A stretch of 64,000 nucleotides of DNA from Brevibacillus thermoruber 423 (GTDB lineage: Bacteria > Bacillota > Bacilli > Brevibacillales > Brevibacillaceae), in contig NZ_ATNE01000001.1 in assembly GCF_000454065.1 (NCBI RefSeq), forward strand, positions 719,798 to 783,797, given 5' to 3'. How positions within the stretch are numbered: the first letter of the stretch is position 1; each line of letters opens with the position of its first letter. A model generated the notes under the pieces. It did no database searches, had not been told where the DNA came from, and saw nothing but the letters and a program-made list of their open reading frames with translations. This document shows, one piece after another, positions 18,271 through 26,827 of this stretch. The position numbers and the translations under genes were made by a program.

Positions 18271-18446
18271 GAGGTCGCGGCTTTTATATGATTCTGGCAC
18301 GAGATCCAGAGAAGATCGATGACTCCAGAGGAGGGAAAAGCCGCCGAAGTCCGCTGTGCATTCTCTGGGCACACGGGCTGGGGCTGTACCCGAAAGGGGC
18401 AGAACTGTCACGTTTGCGAGCCGGGCAAACGTGGTGTGCTATCTTC
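18263..18446 (+). ncRNA. Lysine riboswitch (L-box)
   Basis: Conserved blocks appear in order: ATAGAGGTCGCGGC, GAGGGAAAAGCCGCCGAAGT, CTGGGC...GGGCTGGGGCTGT, ACCCGAAAGGGGCAGAACTGTCACG, with a closing P1 strand CTATCTTC. These match the five-helix L-box lysine aptamer. It lies in the leader of an amino acid permease and upstream of an intrinsic terminator, so bound lysine should switch transcription off. Confidence 0.93.
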
Positions 18447-18471
18447 AACGAAGGCTTGGTGGGGATGTAAC

Positions 18472-18507
18472 AATACCGCCCTGTTCGTTGTGGCGGTATT
18501 TTTTATG
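18472..18507 (+). terminator. Riboswitch expression-platform terminator
   Basis: AATACCGCC, loop CTGTTCGTTGT, GGCGGTATT, then TTTT. It lies between the L-box and the permease start and is the regulated terminator of the leader. Confidence 0.88.
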
Positions 18508-18555
18508 TCCGACCTTCCTTCCGACTATCTCATCAGAAAGGTCGTGCATGCACTC

Positions 18556-20010
18556 ATGGAATCCAATCAACTGCAGCGGGGCCTCAAGGCCCGACACCTG
18601 ACCATGATCGCCATCGGCGGCTCCATCGGCACGGGGCTGTTTTTGGCGAGCGGCGGCTCCATCCACTCCGCCGGTCCGGGCGGCGCGCTGGCCGCCTACG
18701 CGGCCATCAGCCTGATGGTCTACTTCCTGATGACCAGCTTGGGCGAGATGGCGGCGTTTCTCCCCGTCTCCGGTTCGTTTTCCACGTACGCGACGAAGTT
18801 CGTCGATCCGTCCCTCGGTTTTGCGCTGGGGTGGAACTACTGGTACAACTGGGCCATCACCATCGCCGTCGAGCTGTCGGCCGGGTCCTTGATCATGAAG
18901 TACTGGTTCCCCGACACGCCGTCCATCCTGTGGAGCGCCCTGTTCCTCGCTCTCATGTTTGGTCTTAATTATTTGTCCGTAAAAGGATACGGAGAATCGG
19001 AATACTGGTTTTCCCTGATCAAGGTGGCGACCGTCATCCTCTTCATCATCATCGGCCTGTTGATGATCCTCGGCATCATGGGCGGCGAAGCGGTCGGCTT
19101 CCGCAACTTTACCGTCGGCGAAGCGCCGTTCAACGGCGGCTTCATGGCGATGCTCGGCGTCTTCATGATCGCCGGCTTCTCCTTCCAGGGGACGGAACTG
19201 GTCGGGATTGCCGCGGGAGAAAGCGAAAATCCCGCCAAAAACGTGCCGAAAGCGATCAAGCAGGTGTTTTGGCGCATCCTGCTGTTCTACATTCTGGCGA
19301 TCATCGTGATCGGGCTCTTGATCCCGTACGACAACCCCAACCTGGTCAACGGCGACATCGAGAACATCGCGATCAGCCCGTTTACGCTGGTGTTTCAAAA
19401 GGCCGGTCTCGCCTTCGCCGCGTCGGTGATGAACGCCGTCATCCTGACCTCCGTCCTGTCGGCGGGCAACTCCGGCATGTACGCCTCCACCCGCATGCTG
19501 TGGATGCTGGCCAAAGAAGGCAAGGCGCCCAAGCTGTTCAGCAAGGTAAACAAGCGGGGCGTTCCGGTCAATGCGCTGCTGCTGACCGCCAGCATCGGGA
19601 TGCTCGCGTTTCTCGCCTCCCTGTTTGGCGACGGCGCCGTGTACATGTGGCTGCTCAACGCCTCCGGGATGTCCGGGTTTATCGCCTGGCTGGGCATCGC
19701 GATCAGCCACTACCGCTTCCGCAAGGCGTACGCAGCCCAAGGCCGCGACCTGAACCAACTGCCATACCGGGCGAAGTGGTTCCCGTTCGGCCCGATCTTC
19801 GCATTCGTCGTCTGCTGCTTCGTCATCCTCGGCCAAAACTACACCGCCTTCACCGGGGAGACGATCGACTGGAACGGCATTCTCGTGTCGTACATCGGCC
19901 TGCCGCTGTTCCTGATCGTCTGGCTCGGCTACAAGGCCGTGAAAAAGACGAAAGTGGTGCCGCTGCGGGAAGTGGATTTCTCCACTGACGAAACAACTGT
20001 ATCCAACTAA
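18556..20010 (+). CDS. lysP: Lysine-specific amino acid permease (AAT family of APC transporters)
   Basis: 484 residues from ATG 18556 (MESNQLQRGLKARHLTMIAIGGSIGTGLFLASGG), close to the length of LysP. The frame is open further upstream, but that stretch is the riboswitch leader. About twelve membrane segments are visible. Family signatures include the TM1 motif GGSIGTGLF, GWNYWYNWAITIAVELSAGSLIMKYWFP, and FSFQGTELVGIAAGESENPAKNVPKAIKQVFWRILLFY. The proteins import basic amino acids with protons. The lysine riboswitch upstream is the main evidence that lysine is the substrate. A hairpin shared with alaT ends the unit. Confidence 0.92.
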   Translation: MESNQLQRGLKARHLTMIAIGGSIGTGLFLASGGSIHSAGPGGALAAYAAISLMVYFLMTSLGEMAAFLPVSGSFSTYATKFVDPSLGFALGWNYWYNWAITIAVELSAGSLIMKYWFPDTPSILWSALFLALMFGLNYLSVKGYGESEYWFSLIKVATVILFIIIGLLMILGIMGGEAVGFRNFTVGEAPFNGGFMAMLGVFMIAGFSFQGTELVGIAAGESENPAKNVPKAIKQVFWRILLFYILAIIVIGLLIPYDNPNLVNGDIENIAISPFTLVFQKAGLAFAASVMNAVILTSVLSAGNSGMYASTRMLWMLAKEGKAPKLFSKVNKRGVPVNALLLTASIGMLAFLASLFGDGAVYMWLLNASGMSGFIAWLGIAISHYRFRKAYAAQGRDLNQLPYRAKWFPFGPIFAFVVCCFVILGQNYTAFTGETIDWNGILVSYIGLPLFLIVWLGYKAVKKTKVVPLREVDFSTDETTVSN

Positions 20011-20020
20011 TACGTGAGGC

Positions 20021-20045
20021 AAAGGCCGGGGATTCCCCGGCCTTT
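20021..20045. terminator. Bidirectional terminator between lysP and alaT
   Basis: AAAGGCCGGGG and CCCCGGCCTTT arms around a short loop, with A and T ends on both sides; serves the convergent genes on either side. Confidence 0.8.
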
Positions 20046-20051
20046 CCTATT

Positions 20052-21230
20052 TCACGACAATCTCTGCACAAAGCGCCCCATCCGCTCCAGCGCCTTTCGG
20101 AGCTGATCCAGGGAGGTGGCGTAGGAGCAGCGGATGTGCCCTCTGCCGCTGTCGCCAAACACGTCGCCCGGCACCACGGCCACCTTTTCCTCCATCAGCA
20201 GCCGCTCGGCAAACTCGCTGGCGTCCAGCCCGGTGGACGCGATCGAGGGAAACGCGTAAAACGCCCCTTCCGGCTCGTGGCAGGCCAGGCCGATCTCCTG
20301 GAATCCCTGCACGACGAAATTGCGCCGCTGCCGGTAGCTTTCCACCATCTGCTCCATGTCCGCCTGACCATGCCGCAGCGCCTCCAGGGCGGCCATCTGC
20401 GCCATCACCGGCGCGCAGAGCATGGTGTACTGGTGAATCTTCAGCATGCCGCCGAGCAGGTCCGCCGGCGCGCAGACGTAGCCGAGGCGCCAGCCCGTCA
20501 TCGCGAACGCTTTGGAAAAACCGGAGATCAGGATCGTCCGGTCCTTCATCCCGGGCAGGGCGGCGATGCTCTCATGCCTGCGGCCGTAGCTCAGCTCCGC
20601 GTAAATCTCGTCGGAGATGACCAGCAGATCGTGCTTTACGAGTATCGGCAGCAGCCGCTTCCACTCCTCCGCCGACATCGTGCTGCCGGTCGGATTGTTC
20701 GGGTAGCAGAAGATGATCGCCTTGGTGCGCGGCGTGATGTGCGCCTCCAGCTCCTCCGGCGTCAGCTTGAACGACTGCTCCGCGCGCGTGTGCAAAAACA
20801 CCGGCACCCCGCCGGCCAGACGGATGACCGGTTCGTAGGAGACGTAGCAGGGCTCGACGACCAATACCTCGTCGCCGGGATCGACGATGGCCCGCAGCGC
20901 GATGTCAATCGCTTCGCTGGCACCGACCGTGATCAGCATCTCGGTTTCCGGATGGTACGAGACGGCGAAGCGCTCCTCCAGGTACTTGTGAATCTCCCTG
21001 CGCAGCTCGATGAGACCGGCGTTGGAGGTATACGACGTGTAGCCCCGTTCCAGCGAGGCGATGCAGGCTTCCCGCACGCGCCACGGGGTGACGAAATCCG
21101 GTTCCCCTACCCCGAGCGAAATGACCCCTTCCATCGAGGCGGCCAGGTCAAAGAAACGGCGGATGCCCGACGGCTTGAGCGATGCGACTGTGGCGGACAG
21201 GCGATTGCGAACGCCGGTTTGCTGACTCAT
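20052..21230 (-). CDS. alaT: Pyridoxal-phosphate aminotransferase, probable alanine transaminase AlaT
   Basis: 392 residues, class I/II aminotransferase. Substrate-binding SLGVGEPDFVTP, the ITVGASEAIDIALRAI region, NNPTG (FCYPNNPTGSTM), SDEIYAELSY and the Schiff-base lysine in ISGFSKAFAMTGWRLGY are intact, with the arginine in RCSYATS for the carboxylate. It overlaps alaR by four bases (ATGA). The pair matches the order yugG-yugH (alaR-alaT) of Bacillus subtilis, where the enzyme makes alanine. The T-box specifier of the leader reads as an alanine codon and supports this reading. Paralogues such as PatA (N-acetyl-diaminopimelate aminotransferase) are similar, so specificity is not proven by motifs. 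Confidence 0.88.
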   Translation of the reverse strand: MSQQTGVRNRLSATVASLKPSGIRRFFDLAASMEGVISLGVGEPDFVTPWRVREACIASLERGYTSYTSNAGLIELRREIHKYLEERFAVSYHPETEMLITVGASEAIDIALRAIVDPGDEVLVVEPCYVSYEPVIRLAGGVPVFLHTRAEQSFKLTPEELEAHITPRTKAIIFCYPNNPTGSTMSAEEWKRLLPILVKHDLLVISDEIYAELSYGRRHESIAALPGMKDRTILISGFSKAFAMTGWRLGYVCAPADLLGGMLKIHQYTMLCAPVMAQMAALEALRHGQADMEQMVESYRQRRNFVVQGFQEIGLACHEPEGAFYAFPSIASTGLDASEFAERLLMEEKVAVVPGDVFGDSGRGHIRCSYATSLDQLRKALERMGRFVQRLS

Positions 21231-21727
21231 GGGGTGACCACCATCCTGTGGTCTTCGTCCCTGTCTTCAAACTGAATGCCGTCGTGTTTGTACCGCTTCA
21301 GGATAAAGTGGGTCGCGGTCGAGACGACGGAGTCCAGCGTGGCCAGCTTTTGCGACACAAACGCCGCCACTTCCCGCATCGTTTTTCCTTCCAGCACGAC
21401 GGACAGATCGTAGCTGGCGCCGGACATCAGGTAGACGGCCTTCACTTCCGGGAAACGGCAGATCCGCTCCGCCACCTCGTCAAAGCCCACGTCCCGCTTC
21501 GGCGTCACCTTGACGTCGATCATGGCCGTCACGTACGGATGGTCCTCCACCAGCTCCCAGTTGATAAGCGCGGGATACTTGACAATCACTTTGTCCGCTT
21601 CCAACCGGGCAATCGTCTCTCTCACGGTTTCCACCGGTTCCGCCAACAGGCTGGCGATCTGTTCCGGGGTCAGGCGGCTGTCCTGTTCCAGCAGCCGCAG
21701 CAGTTCACGCTGCTTTTGACGATCCAT
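21227..21727 (-). CDS. alaR: Lrp/AsnC-family regulator, probable AlaR
   Basis: 166 residues from ATG 21727 (MDRQKQRELLRLLEQDSRLTPEQIASLLAEPVETVRETIARLEADKVI), with GGAGTGAGGG before it; the upstream in-frame codon lacks such a site. The winged helix-turn-helix spans about residues 5-55, followed by a RAM ligand-binding domain (VTAMIDVKVTPKRDVGFDEVAERICRFPEVKAVYLMSGASYDLSVVLEG). Lrp/AsnC proteins are amino acid-responsive DNA binders. It is coupled to alaT and probably controls it, in addition to the T-box. Confidence 0.88.
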   Translation of the reverse strand: MDRQKQRELLRLLEQDSRLTPEQIASLLAEPVETVRETIARLEADKVIVKYPALINWELVEDHPYVTAMIDVKVTPKRDVGFDEVAERICRFPEVKAVYLMSGASYDLSVVLEGKTMREVAAFVSQKLATLDSVVSTATHFILKRYKHDGIQFEDRDEDHRMVVTP

Positions 21728-21781
21728 TTCCCTCACTCCATTCCTGTGAAAAATGCGTGTGGCCAACCCGCGTTCCCCAAC

Positions 21782-22075
21782 AAAAAATCGCCTCGCAACC
21801 GAACCCGGGGCATCGTCCCGATGATTCGATTGCTGAGGCGACGGAATCGCGGTACCACTCAGCTTTTCTGCTCTCCTCGCGAAAAGCAGACTCGGAAAGT
21901 CCTGTACGGACTTTCACCCGATAACGGGGGCTGATCCGCTGCTTTCTACTCGCGGTTTCAAAAGCAGGAGCTCCAAGGCGGCTTCAAAGAGAGATGACGG
22001 CCGCCCTCTCAGCTTGCGGGCCGGCTCTCTGGACGTCAGCGCCCTCTCTTACTCTTCCTCTTCAAGGCCGTGGTT
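21782..22075 (-). ncRNA. T-box leader with alanine specifier, controlling alaR-alaT
   Basis: On the minus strand the 14-nt T-box core reads GAGTGGTACCGCG (near 21847-21859), followed by a GC-rich terminator whose stem ends GAGGCGA-TTTTTT at 21782. Stem I features upstream include GAAGAGTAAGAGAGG, an AGAGAG...GCTGAGAG apical pair and a specifier segment TTTGAA-GCC-GCCTTGGAG. GCC is an alanine codon in the usual specifier position. Uncharged tRNA-Ala should pair with it and allow readthrough. Confidence 0.9.
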
Positions 22076-22130
22076 TCCTATGCGTCTGTCCGCTCCTTCT
22101 CCGGTACGGTGAAGGAGGTAAGCATGAGAG

Positions 22131-22160
22131 ATTATAAAAACAGATGGCCGCGTTTGTCAA
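22131..22160 (-). promoter_or_regulatory. SigA promoter of the T-box alaR-alaT unit
   Basis: On the minus strand TTGACA (22160-22155), an 18-bp spacer, then TATAAT (22136-22131): both hexamers perfect. It precedes the T-box by about 55 nt. Confidence 0.85.
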
Positions 22161-22213
22161 TACGCCCATCCTCCCTCCCCCCCGGCCGGTTCCGGACAGG
22201 GGCGGAGGAGCCG

Positions 22214-22894
22214 TCACTGGGCGTACTCGCCGTTGTAGCTGACCAGCACCACGTCCTTGACCCCTTCCAACGCGGAGAAATCGTTGACAAACGCGGTGTT
22301 GTCGTCGCGAATCCGCAGCTCCACCGTCAGCTCGGTCAGCTCCTTGCGCACCGTCTTTGATTTCAGCACGGCGTTCATTTTCCGGATCCGCCGCTTGACC
22401 TCCTCTTCGGCGATCGCTTCGTAGTGCAGGATCAGGAGATAGGGGGAGGTGGCCTCCTTGCGCCGCGACAGCCACCAGATCGTCCCGCCCACCACCAGCG
22501 AACCGAAGATGGCGACCGGATAAATCTTCGCTCCCGCGGCGATGCCCGCCGAGACGGCCCAAAACATGTAGACGATGTCCATCGGATCCTTGACCGCCGT
22601 CCGGAACCGGACGATGCTGAGCGCGCCGACCATGCCGAGCGAGAGCACGATGTTGGTGCTGATGGTCATGATGATCAGCGCGGTAATGATCGTCATCAGC
22701 ACGAACGTGACGTTGTAATTGTGGCTGTAGACCACTCCCCGGTAGCAGGCGCGGTACACGTAGTAGATGAACATGCCGACCGCGAACGCGACCAAGAGCC
22801 CCCAGCACATGTCCACCCACGATACGTTTGCAAACGCCTCGAGGTTGAGCACGCTTTTTTTGATGATGTCCCGAAACGTGATCAGCTCGTCCAT
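22214..22894 (-). CDS. DUF4956 membrane protein of the Pel/CotH/VTC locus
   Basis: 226 residues from ATG 22894 (MDELITFRDIIKKSVLNLEAFANVSW), with AAAGGAAG upstream. About three to four membrane segments lie between residues 28 and 135. The most conserved text, GALSIVRFRTAVKDPMDIVYMFWAVSAGIAAG, is the DUF4956 hallmark. The soluble C-terminal tail (about residues 140-226) is alpha/beta. Function is unknown. The family is repeatedly found with VTC-domain and CotH proteins, and the same trio occurs here at the 3' end of the Pel-type cluster, so a role in polymer export, modification or anchoring is plausible. Confidence 0.88.
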   Translation of the reverse strand: MDELITFRDIIKKSVLNLEAFANVSWVDMCWGLLVAFAVGMFIYYVYRACYRGVVYSHNYNVTFVLMTIITALIIMTISTNIVLSLGMVGALSIVRFRTAVKDPMDIVYMFWAVSAGIAAGAKIYPVAIFGSLVVGGTIWWLSRRKEATSPYLLILHYEAIAEEEVKRRIRKMNAVLKSKTVRKELTELTVELRIRDDNTAFVNDFSALEGVKDVVLVSYNGEYAQ

Positions 22895-22944
22895 AACGCA
22901 CTTCCTTTCCCATCCATACAGTGCATCCCCGCCGCGCATCCGCC

Positions 22945-23652
22945 TCAGCGGCCGTACACTTTTTGCCTCTCCTTGCACAGGACGTACTTGGAGATCGTCG
23001 AGCGCTGGTGAGCCGACACCTGCGACAGCGAGCGAATCGTCCCGGGCAAAAAGCGGTGGAATTTTACCTCCATGATCATCCGCGGCCCCTGGATCGCCTC
23101 CCAGGTCGCCAGGTTGGGGTCAAACAGGTCAAACGAATGAAGCCCGGCCGCCAGTTGTTTGTCAAAGGTGATCCGGGTGTTGGTCGGCTCGTCCACATAC
23201 GCCTCCCGGATGTAATCGACGATCACGGACGGCTTCATCGCCCCCTCTTTGAGATCGCGGTAAAAATCCGCCAACAGACGCTGCCTCTCGTCCGCCAGCC
23301 AGTCGATGTCACCCTCCAGCAGCCGGTACACCTGGCCGCGGGTCAAGGCGGCCGATTCCTTGAGCACGTACTCGTTCCACTTGCTTTTCCGCTCCAGCCG
23401 GATGAACCGGTCGCTGACGTTGTAGATGCGGATGCGGTACTTCTTCCGCTGGAAGTAGCCGTTGAGCTTGTCGTACAGCGCGCTCTCCCGGGCGTCGTCA
23501 AAATACAGGCTGCGGATGTGGTAGCCCTCGTCGCTCACGGAATGGCGGTCCAGGGGAAGGAGCGCCCGCATCCGGCTGCGCAGCCCGACGTATTCGTGCG
23601 GATGAATGTAGTACTTCAGTTCGTGACGCAGCATGTTCCCGTTTCCATGCAC
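22945..23652 (-). CDS. VTC-domain protein (polyphosphate polymerase-like fold)
   Basis: 235 residues covering a VTC domain, the triphosphate-tunnel fold first known from yeast polyphosphate polymerase Vtc4. Expected charged strands are visible: LRHELKYYIHPHEY, YHIRSLYFDD, KYRIRIYNVSDRFIRLERKSKWNEYVLKESAALTR (alternating Arg/Lys lining the tunnel), PSVIVDYIREAY, TRITFDKQL and IMEVKFHRFLPG with the metal-binding Glu. The start could be the ATG at 23652 or at 23634 (MLRHELK). It sits between cotH and DUF4956 with short gaps. A phosphate-polymer or nucleotidyl product is possible but unproven. Confidence 0.88.
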   Translation of the reverse strand: MHGNGNMLRHELKYYIHPHEYVGLRSRMRALLPLDRHSVSDEGYHIRSLYFDDARESALYDKLNGYFQRKKYRIRIYNVSDRFIRLERKSKWNEYVLKESAALTRGQVYRLLEGDIDWLADERQRLLADFYRDLKEGAMKPSVIVDYIREAYVDEPTNTRITFDKQLAAGLHSFDLFDPNLATWEAIQGPRMIMEVKFHRFLPGTIRSLSQVSAHQRSTISKYVLCKERQKVYGR

Positions 23653-23671
23653 GCGCAGGCTCCCCCTCCCG

Positions 23672-25396
23672 TCAGTTCACGTAAAAGTCGCGGACGCCGT
23701 GATAGACGCTGCCGTTCTCATCGAAGAAGTTGTCAAACGCCGTCATGATGTGCCCCTTCGCGTCCTTCACCGTGACTCTCCAGAAGTAATGGCCCTTGCC
23801 GATGCCGTTCAGCACGAGCGAAGTTCCCTTCAAACCGTCGCGATCCACCAGCGGGCGGGCAAACGACGGCTCTTTCGCCAGTTGGAAGCGGTAGGTCAGC
23901 TCGTCTCCCTGCAGGTCGTACGACATCCCCCAGCGAAACGTCAGCGCTCCGTTCGCCTGCTCCACATCCCCCAGAAAATACGGCATCGGCGCCTGCAGGC
24001 TGGCGATGAATGCCTGCTCGTTCTCCACGGGCAGATGGATGATCCGCTCCAGCTCCTGCTCGTACAAGTCCACCCGTCCCGGCAGGTAGCGGATGTCCGG
24101 TTCCCGTCTGACGTAAGCGGAAACGACCGGTTTGTACGTCTCGATCATGCGGCGCGTGTTTTCCGGATTGATGATGGCGCGCAGTTCGCGCACTTTGGCC
24201 ACGAGCTGCTCGACGTTTTGCGGATTTTTAAAAAACCGGTTGGCCACCACGCTGCCCCAGTAGTTCTGAATCCCCCGCTGCCACAAGGAACGCTCCCGGG
24301 GGTCGCCGCCCGGACCGCCGTAGTAGCCAAACGCCCCGTCGTAATCCCACGGCAGGAAATACCACTTCTCCGCGTTCAGCGGCGAATAGAGGAAAAAGTT
24401 TTGTGTGGACGTGTCCACGTCGTCCATCAGGATGTTGGCCGCCATCCAGGTCAGGAAGTTGTCGCGGTCGAAATGGCGGTCAAAGACGTCGTCGAAATCC
24501 TGGCTCATGTCGTTCACGTCATCCAACATGCGCAGCAGCTTGGCATGGTCGTTGGAGCCGTTGATTTCCAGGACGGACTCGAAGGCCTGTTTGTCGTACG
24601 CGGGATCGTCCGCCGTTTTCAACTTGTCGGGATAGCGGAAAAACTCAAAGTTGGACGCCTTGTACAGATGGCCGTAGGGATCCAGCCCGTGCGTCCGGAG
24701 AAACGACTTGTTGGGCTGTTCGATCTGGGTGTACAGGCCGTAATCCTCAAACGGGGCCTGCGCACGGCCGCTGGTGAGATCCCTGACGTGCAGGTGGACG
24801 AACTGCGTGCGCAGGCTGGTGATGTCCGGAAGCTGCTTGAAGTAGTCAAAGCTCAGTTTGTTGCGCAGCCGGGTGAAATCGGAAGCGTGCTTGTTCAGGT
24901 TGATGGTCCGCTGGTCCCGCCAGTAGCCGGCATTGTCAAAGAGCTTGATCTTGTACGACTTCTGCGGCGCCCGGATCGACGACTTGCCCCGGAGGGTGAT
25001 GGAGGCGTTGGGCTCTGAGGTTCCGTAGCCGAACATCCCTTTCTGCGGCCCCTGATCCGTCCCTTCCTGCACGATGACGTTCAGCTTCCGCTCGGCCGTG
25101 CTGTCGGCCTCGTTGGCGATCCGGTTCAGCTCCGCCCAGGTCATCGGCCGCTCAGCGGTGAGATTGTCTTCCGTCACGGTGATGTACAGATGTACGACGC
25201 TTCCCGGCTGATCCTTTTCGTAGACCAGCCGGTTTTCCTGCAGCTTGGGCGCGTACTCCCCGGCAGGCGGCACGGCCGACCGGGCACCCTGCTCCTGCGG
25301 CTGGCTGACCTCTGCGTCCGGCGTACAGCCGCCCGCCGCCGCGACGCTCAACGCCAGCAAGACGGCCAGCCACCCGCTTCTCCTTGTCTGTTTCAT
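23672..25396 (-). CDS. CotH kinase-family lipoprotein
   Basis: 574 residues. The N-terminus MKQTRRSGWLAVLLALSVAAAGGCT has a lipobox, so the protein is exported and lipid-anchored. From about residue 60 to 450 it matches the CotH kinase fold: LYITVTEDNL, SITLRGKSSIRAPQKSYKIKL, NLNKHASDFTRLRNKLSFDYF, the FLTWMAANILMDDVDTSTQNFFLY catalytic-loop region and WYFLPWDYDGAFGYYGG with the metal-binding Asp. The C-terminal ~100 residues look like a beta-sandwich. CotH of Bacillus phosphorylates spore coat proteins; relatives also occur with exopolysaccharide genes. Here it lies directly after pelG, so the target may be a cell-envelope component. Confidence 0.87.
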   Translation of the reverse strand: MKQTRRSGWLAVLLALSVAAAGGCTPDAEVSQPQEQGARSAVPPAGEYAPKLQENRLVYEKDQPGSVVHLYITVTEDNLTAERPMTWAELNRIANEADSTAERKLNVIVQEGTDQGPQKGMFGYGTSEPNASITLRGKSSIRAPQKSYKIKLFDNAGYWRDQRTINLNKHASDFTRLRNKLSFDYFKQLPDITSLRTQFVHLHVRDLTSGRAQAPFEDYGLYTQIEQPNKSFLRTHGLDPYGHLYKASNFEFFRYPDKLKTADDPAYDKQAFESVLEINGSNDHAKLLRMLDDVNDMSQDFDDVFDRHFDRDNFLTWMAANILMDDVDTSTQNFFLYSPLNAEKWYFLPWDYDGAFGYYGGPGGDPRERSLWQRGIQNYWGSVVANRFFKNPQNVEQLVAKVRELRAIINPENTRRMIETYKPVVSAYVRREPDIRYLPGRVDLYEQELERIIHLPVENEQAFIASLQAPMPYFLGDVEQANGALTFRWGMSYDLQGDELTYRFQLAKEPSFARPLVDRDGLKGTSLVLNGIGKGHYFWRVTVKDAKGHIMTAFDNFFDENGSVYHGVRDFYVN

Positions 25397-25417
25397 CCCA
25401 TTTCTCCTCCTCCGCTG

Positions 25418-26827
25418 TCACCCTGCCCTGCCGCGCATCCGGGCATGCTCCCGCAAAACCAGCGGCTGCGCGCTGAACGTCGCATAGTGCAGCCGGCGCA
25501 GCCGGTATATCAGCCTGCCCAGGGTGGCGGCGAGGACGGGAAACGAGGCGGCAAACAGGGACAGCCCCTGGTATTCGACGTCGCGCAGGGCCCAGGAGGC
25601 CGCCACGTTGGCCGCCAAAAAGATCGCCGAGAGCGCCAGCGCTCCCTTTCGATCGTCAAAGTAGAGCAGCAGCAATAGCGAGACGCTGTTCATGATGTAC
25701 ACGTAAAAGGCCATGACCAGGATGTTGAACGTATCCACCTGTTCGGCGGTAAAACCGATGTAGGGCAGGTATCGGATGCCGCAGGCGACGGCCACCAGCG
25801 AAAAGACGAGCTGAATCCCCATCAGCTTGGCCAGCTCCCCGATCAGCACCTGTTCCATCTCGCGGCGGGCGCGGTCGATCTCGAGAATGGTCCCCTGTCC
25901 GAGAATCGCGTCGTAATACTGGCGATACTTCGGGTAAAACGCCGTCTCCACCGACACCACGAACCAGACCAGCGTCGGCAGCACGGAGAGGACGGCATAG
26001 TAGACGGCCACATCGTATTCCGGAGTCAGGCGAAACGTCCCCTCCAGCCATTCGCCGTGAAACGCCCACTGGGCAAACTGATGCGCATACATCGAGACGG
26101 CAGTCAACAGGCCGATCGCCAACAGGGAGGGATACCGGCGCATATCCCGAACAAATCCGTACGGCGACGCCGGCCGCGGCGTGCGGAAAAAACGCTCGAC
26201 CTCCCACAGCAGCACCGCCGCCGTGACAAAAAATCCGCCGGCAAATCCGGCAAACAACGCCGCCAACCGCTCCCCTTCCAGACGAACGTACAGCCAGACC
26301 GCTACCATCGCGAGCAGCATGCCTGCGAAAAACGCCCCGGCAATCCGCCGGTACGCCTTCATCGCCGACACGTACACCACGCCCATCCAGATGACGGTCA
26401 ACTCCATGTACAGCACAACCAGCGCCAGCTTCTCCGCCAGCTCCAGCGGCGCCAGCAGGAGAAAGGCCGCGGCGGGTACAGACGCGCAGCCCAGCGCCAC
26501 CTGCAGGCTTCCGTAAAACGTCGGCAGCAGTTCGTCGCAGCGCTGTTCGTAGAGCTGGTCGGACGCGAGCCGGGTAAACAGCATGGAGAACGGAGCCGCG
26601 ACGATAAACGAAAAGGCGAAGGCGTACGCCGTTCCCGCCTGAAACAGCTCGCGGGCCCGATACGGCGCCATTTCGGCGACGAGCAGCCAGTGGACGACCG
26701 CGACCGCCGCCATGCAGCTCAGGATCGGCCCCACCGTCACCAGGGAGGCGTACGAGATGGCCTGCACGCGGCCGAACAAGCCTTCGCGGTCAAACAGCCG
26801 TTTCAGTTGAAAGCCGATTCCCGCCAT
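25418..26827 (-). CDS. pelG: Pel polysaccharide membrane transporter PelG
   Basis: 469 residues from ATG 26827, with GGGGGAGAA upstream; it overlaps the pelF end by 25 bp. About twelve hydrophobic segments are seen. The N-terminal MAGIGFQLKRLFDREGLFGRVQAISYASLVTVGPILSCM is the typical PelG opening, and FSFIVAAPFSMLFTRLASDQLYEQ and ETAFYPKYRQYYDAILGQGTILEIDRARREMEQVL are also family-like. PelG is a MOP-superfamily flippase-like protein thought to move Pel, a partly deacetylated N-acetylgalactosamine/N-acetylglucosamine polymer, across the membrane with PelD, PelE and PelF. Confidence 0.93.
   Translation of the reverse strand: MAGIGFQLKRLFDREGLFGRVQAISYASLVTVGPILSCMAAVAVVHWLLVAEMAPYRARELFQAGTAYAFAFSFIVAAPFSMLFTRLASDQLYEQRCDELLPTFYGSLQVALGCASVPAAAFLLLAPLELAEKLALVVLYMELTVIWMGVVYVSAMKAYRRIAGAFFAGMLLAMVAVWLYVRLEGERLAALFAGFAGGFFVTAAVLLWEVERFFRTPRPASPYGFVRDMRRYPSLLAIGLLTAVSMYAHQFAQWAFHGEWLEGTFRLTPEYDVAVYYAVLSVLPTLVWFVVSVETAFYPKYRQYYDAILGQGTILEIDRARREMEQVLIGELAKLMGIQLVFSLVAVACGIRYLPYIGFTAEQVDTFNILVMAFYVYIMNSVSLLLLLYFDDRKGALALSAIFLAANVAASWALRDVEYQGLSLFAASFPVLAATLGRLIYRLRRLHYATFSAQPLVLREHARMRGRAG

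Noticed and set aside
18319..18555. N-terminal extension of the lysine permease
   Set aside because: This stretch is the riboswitch and its terminator.
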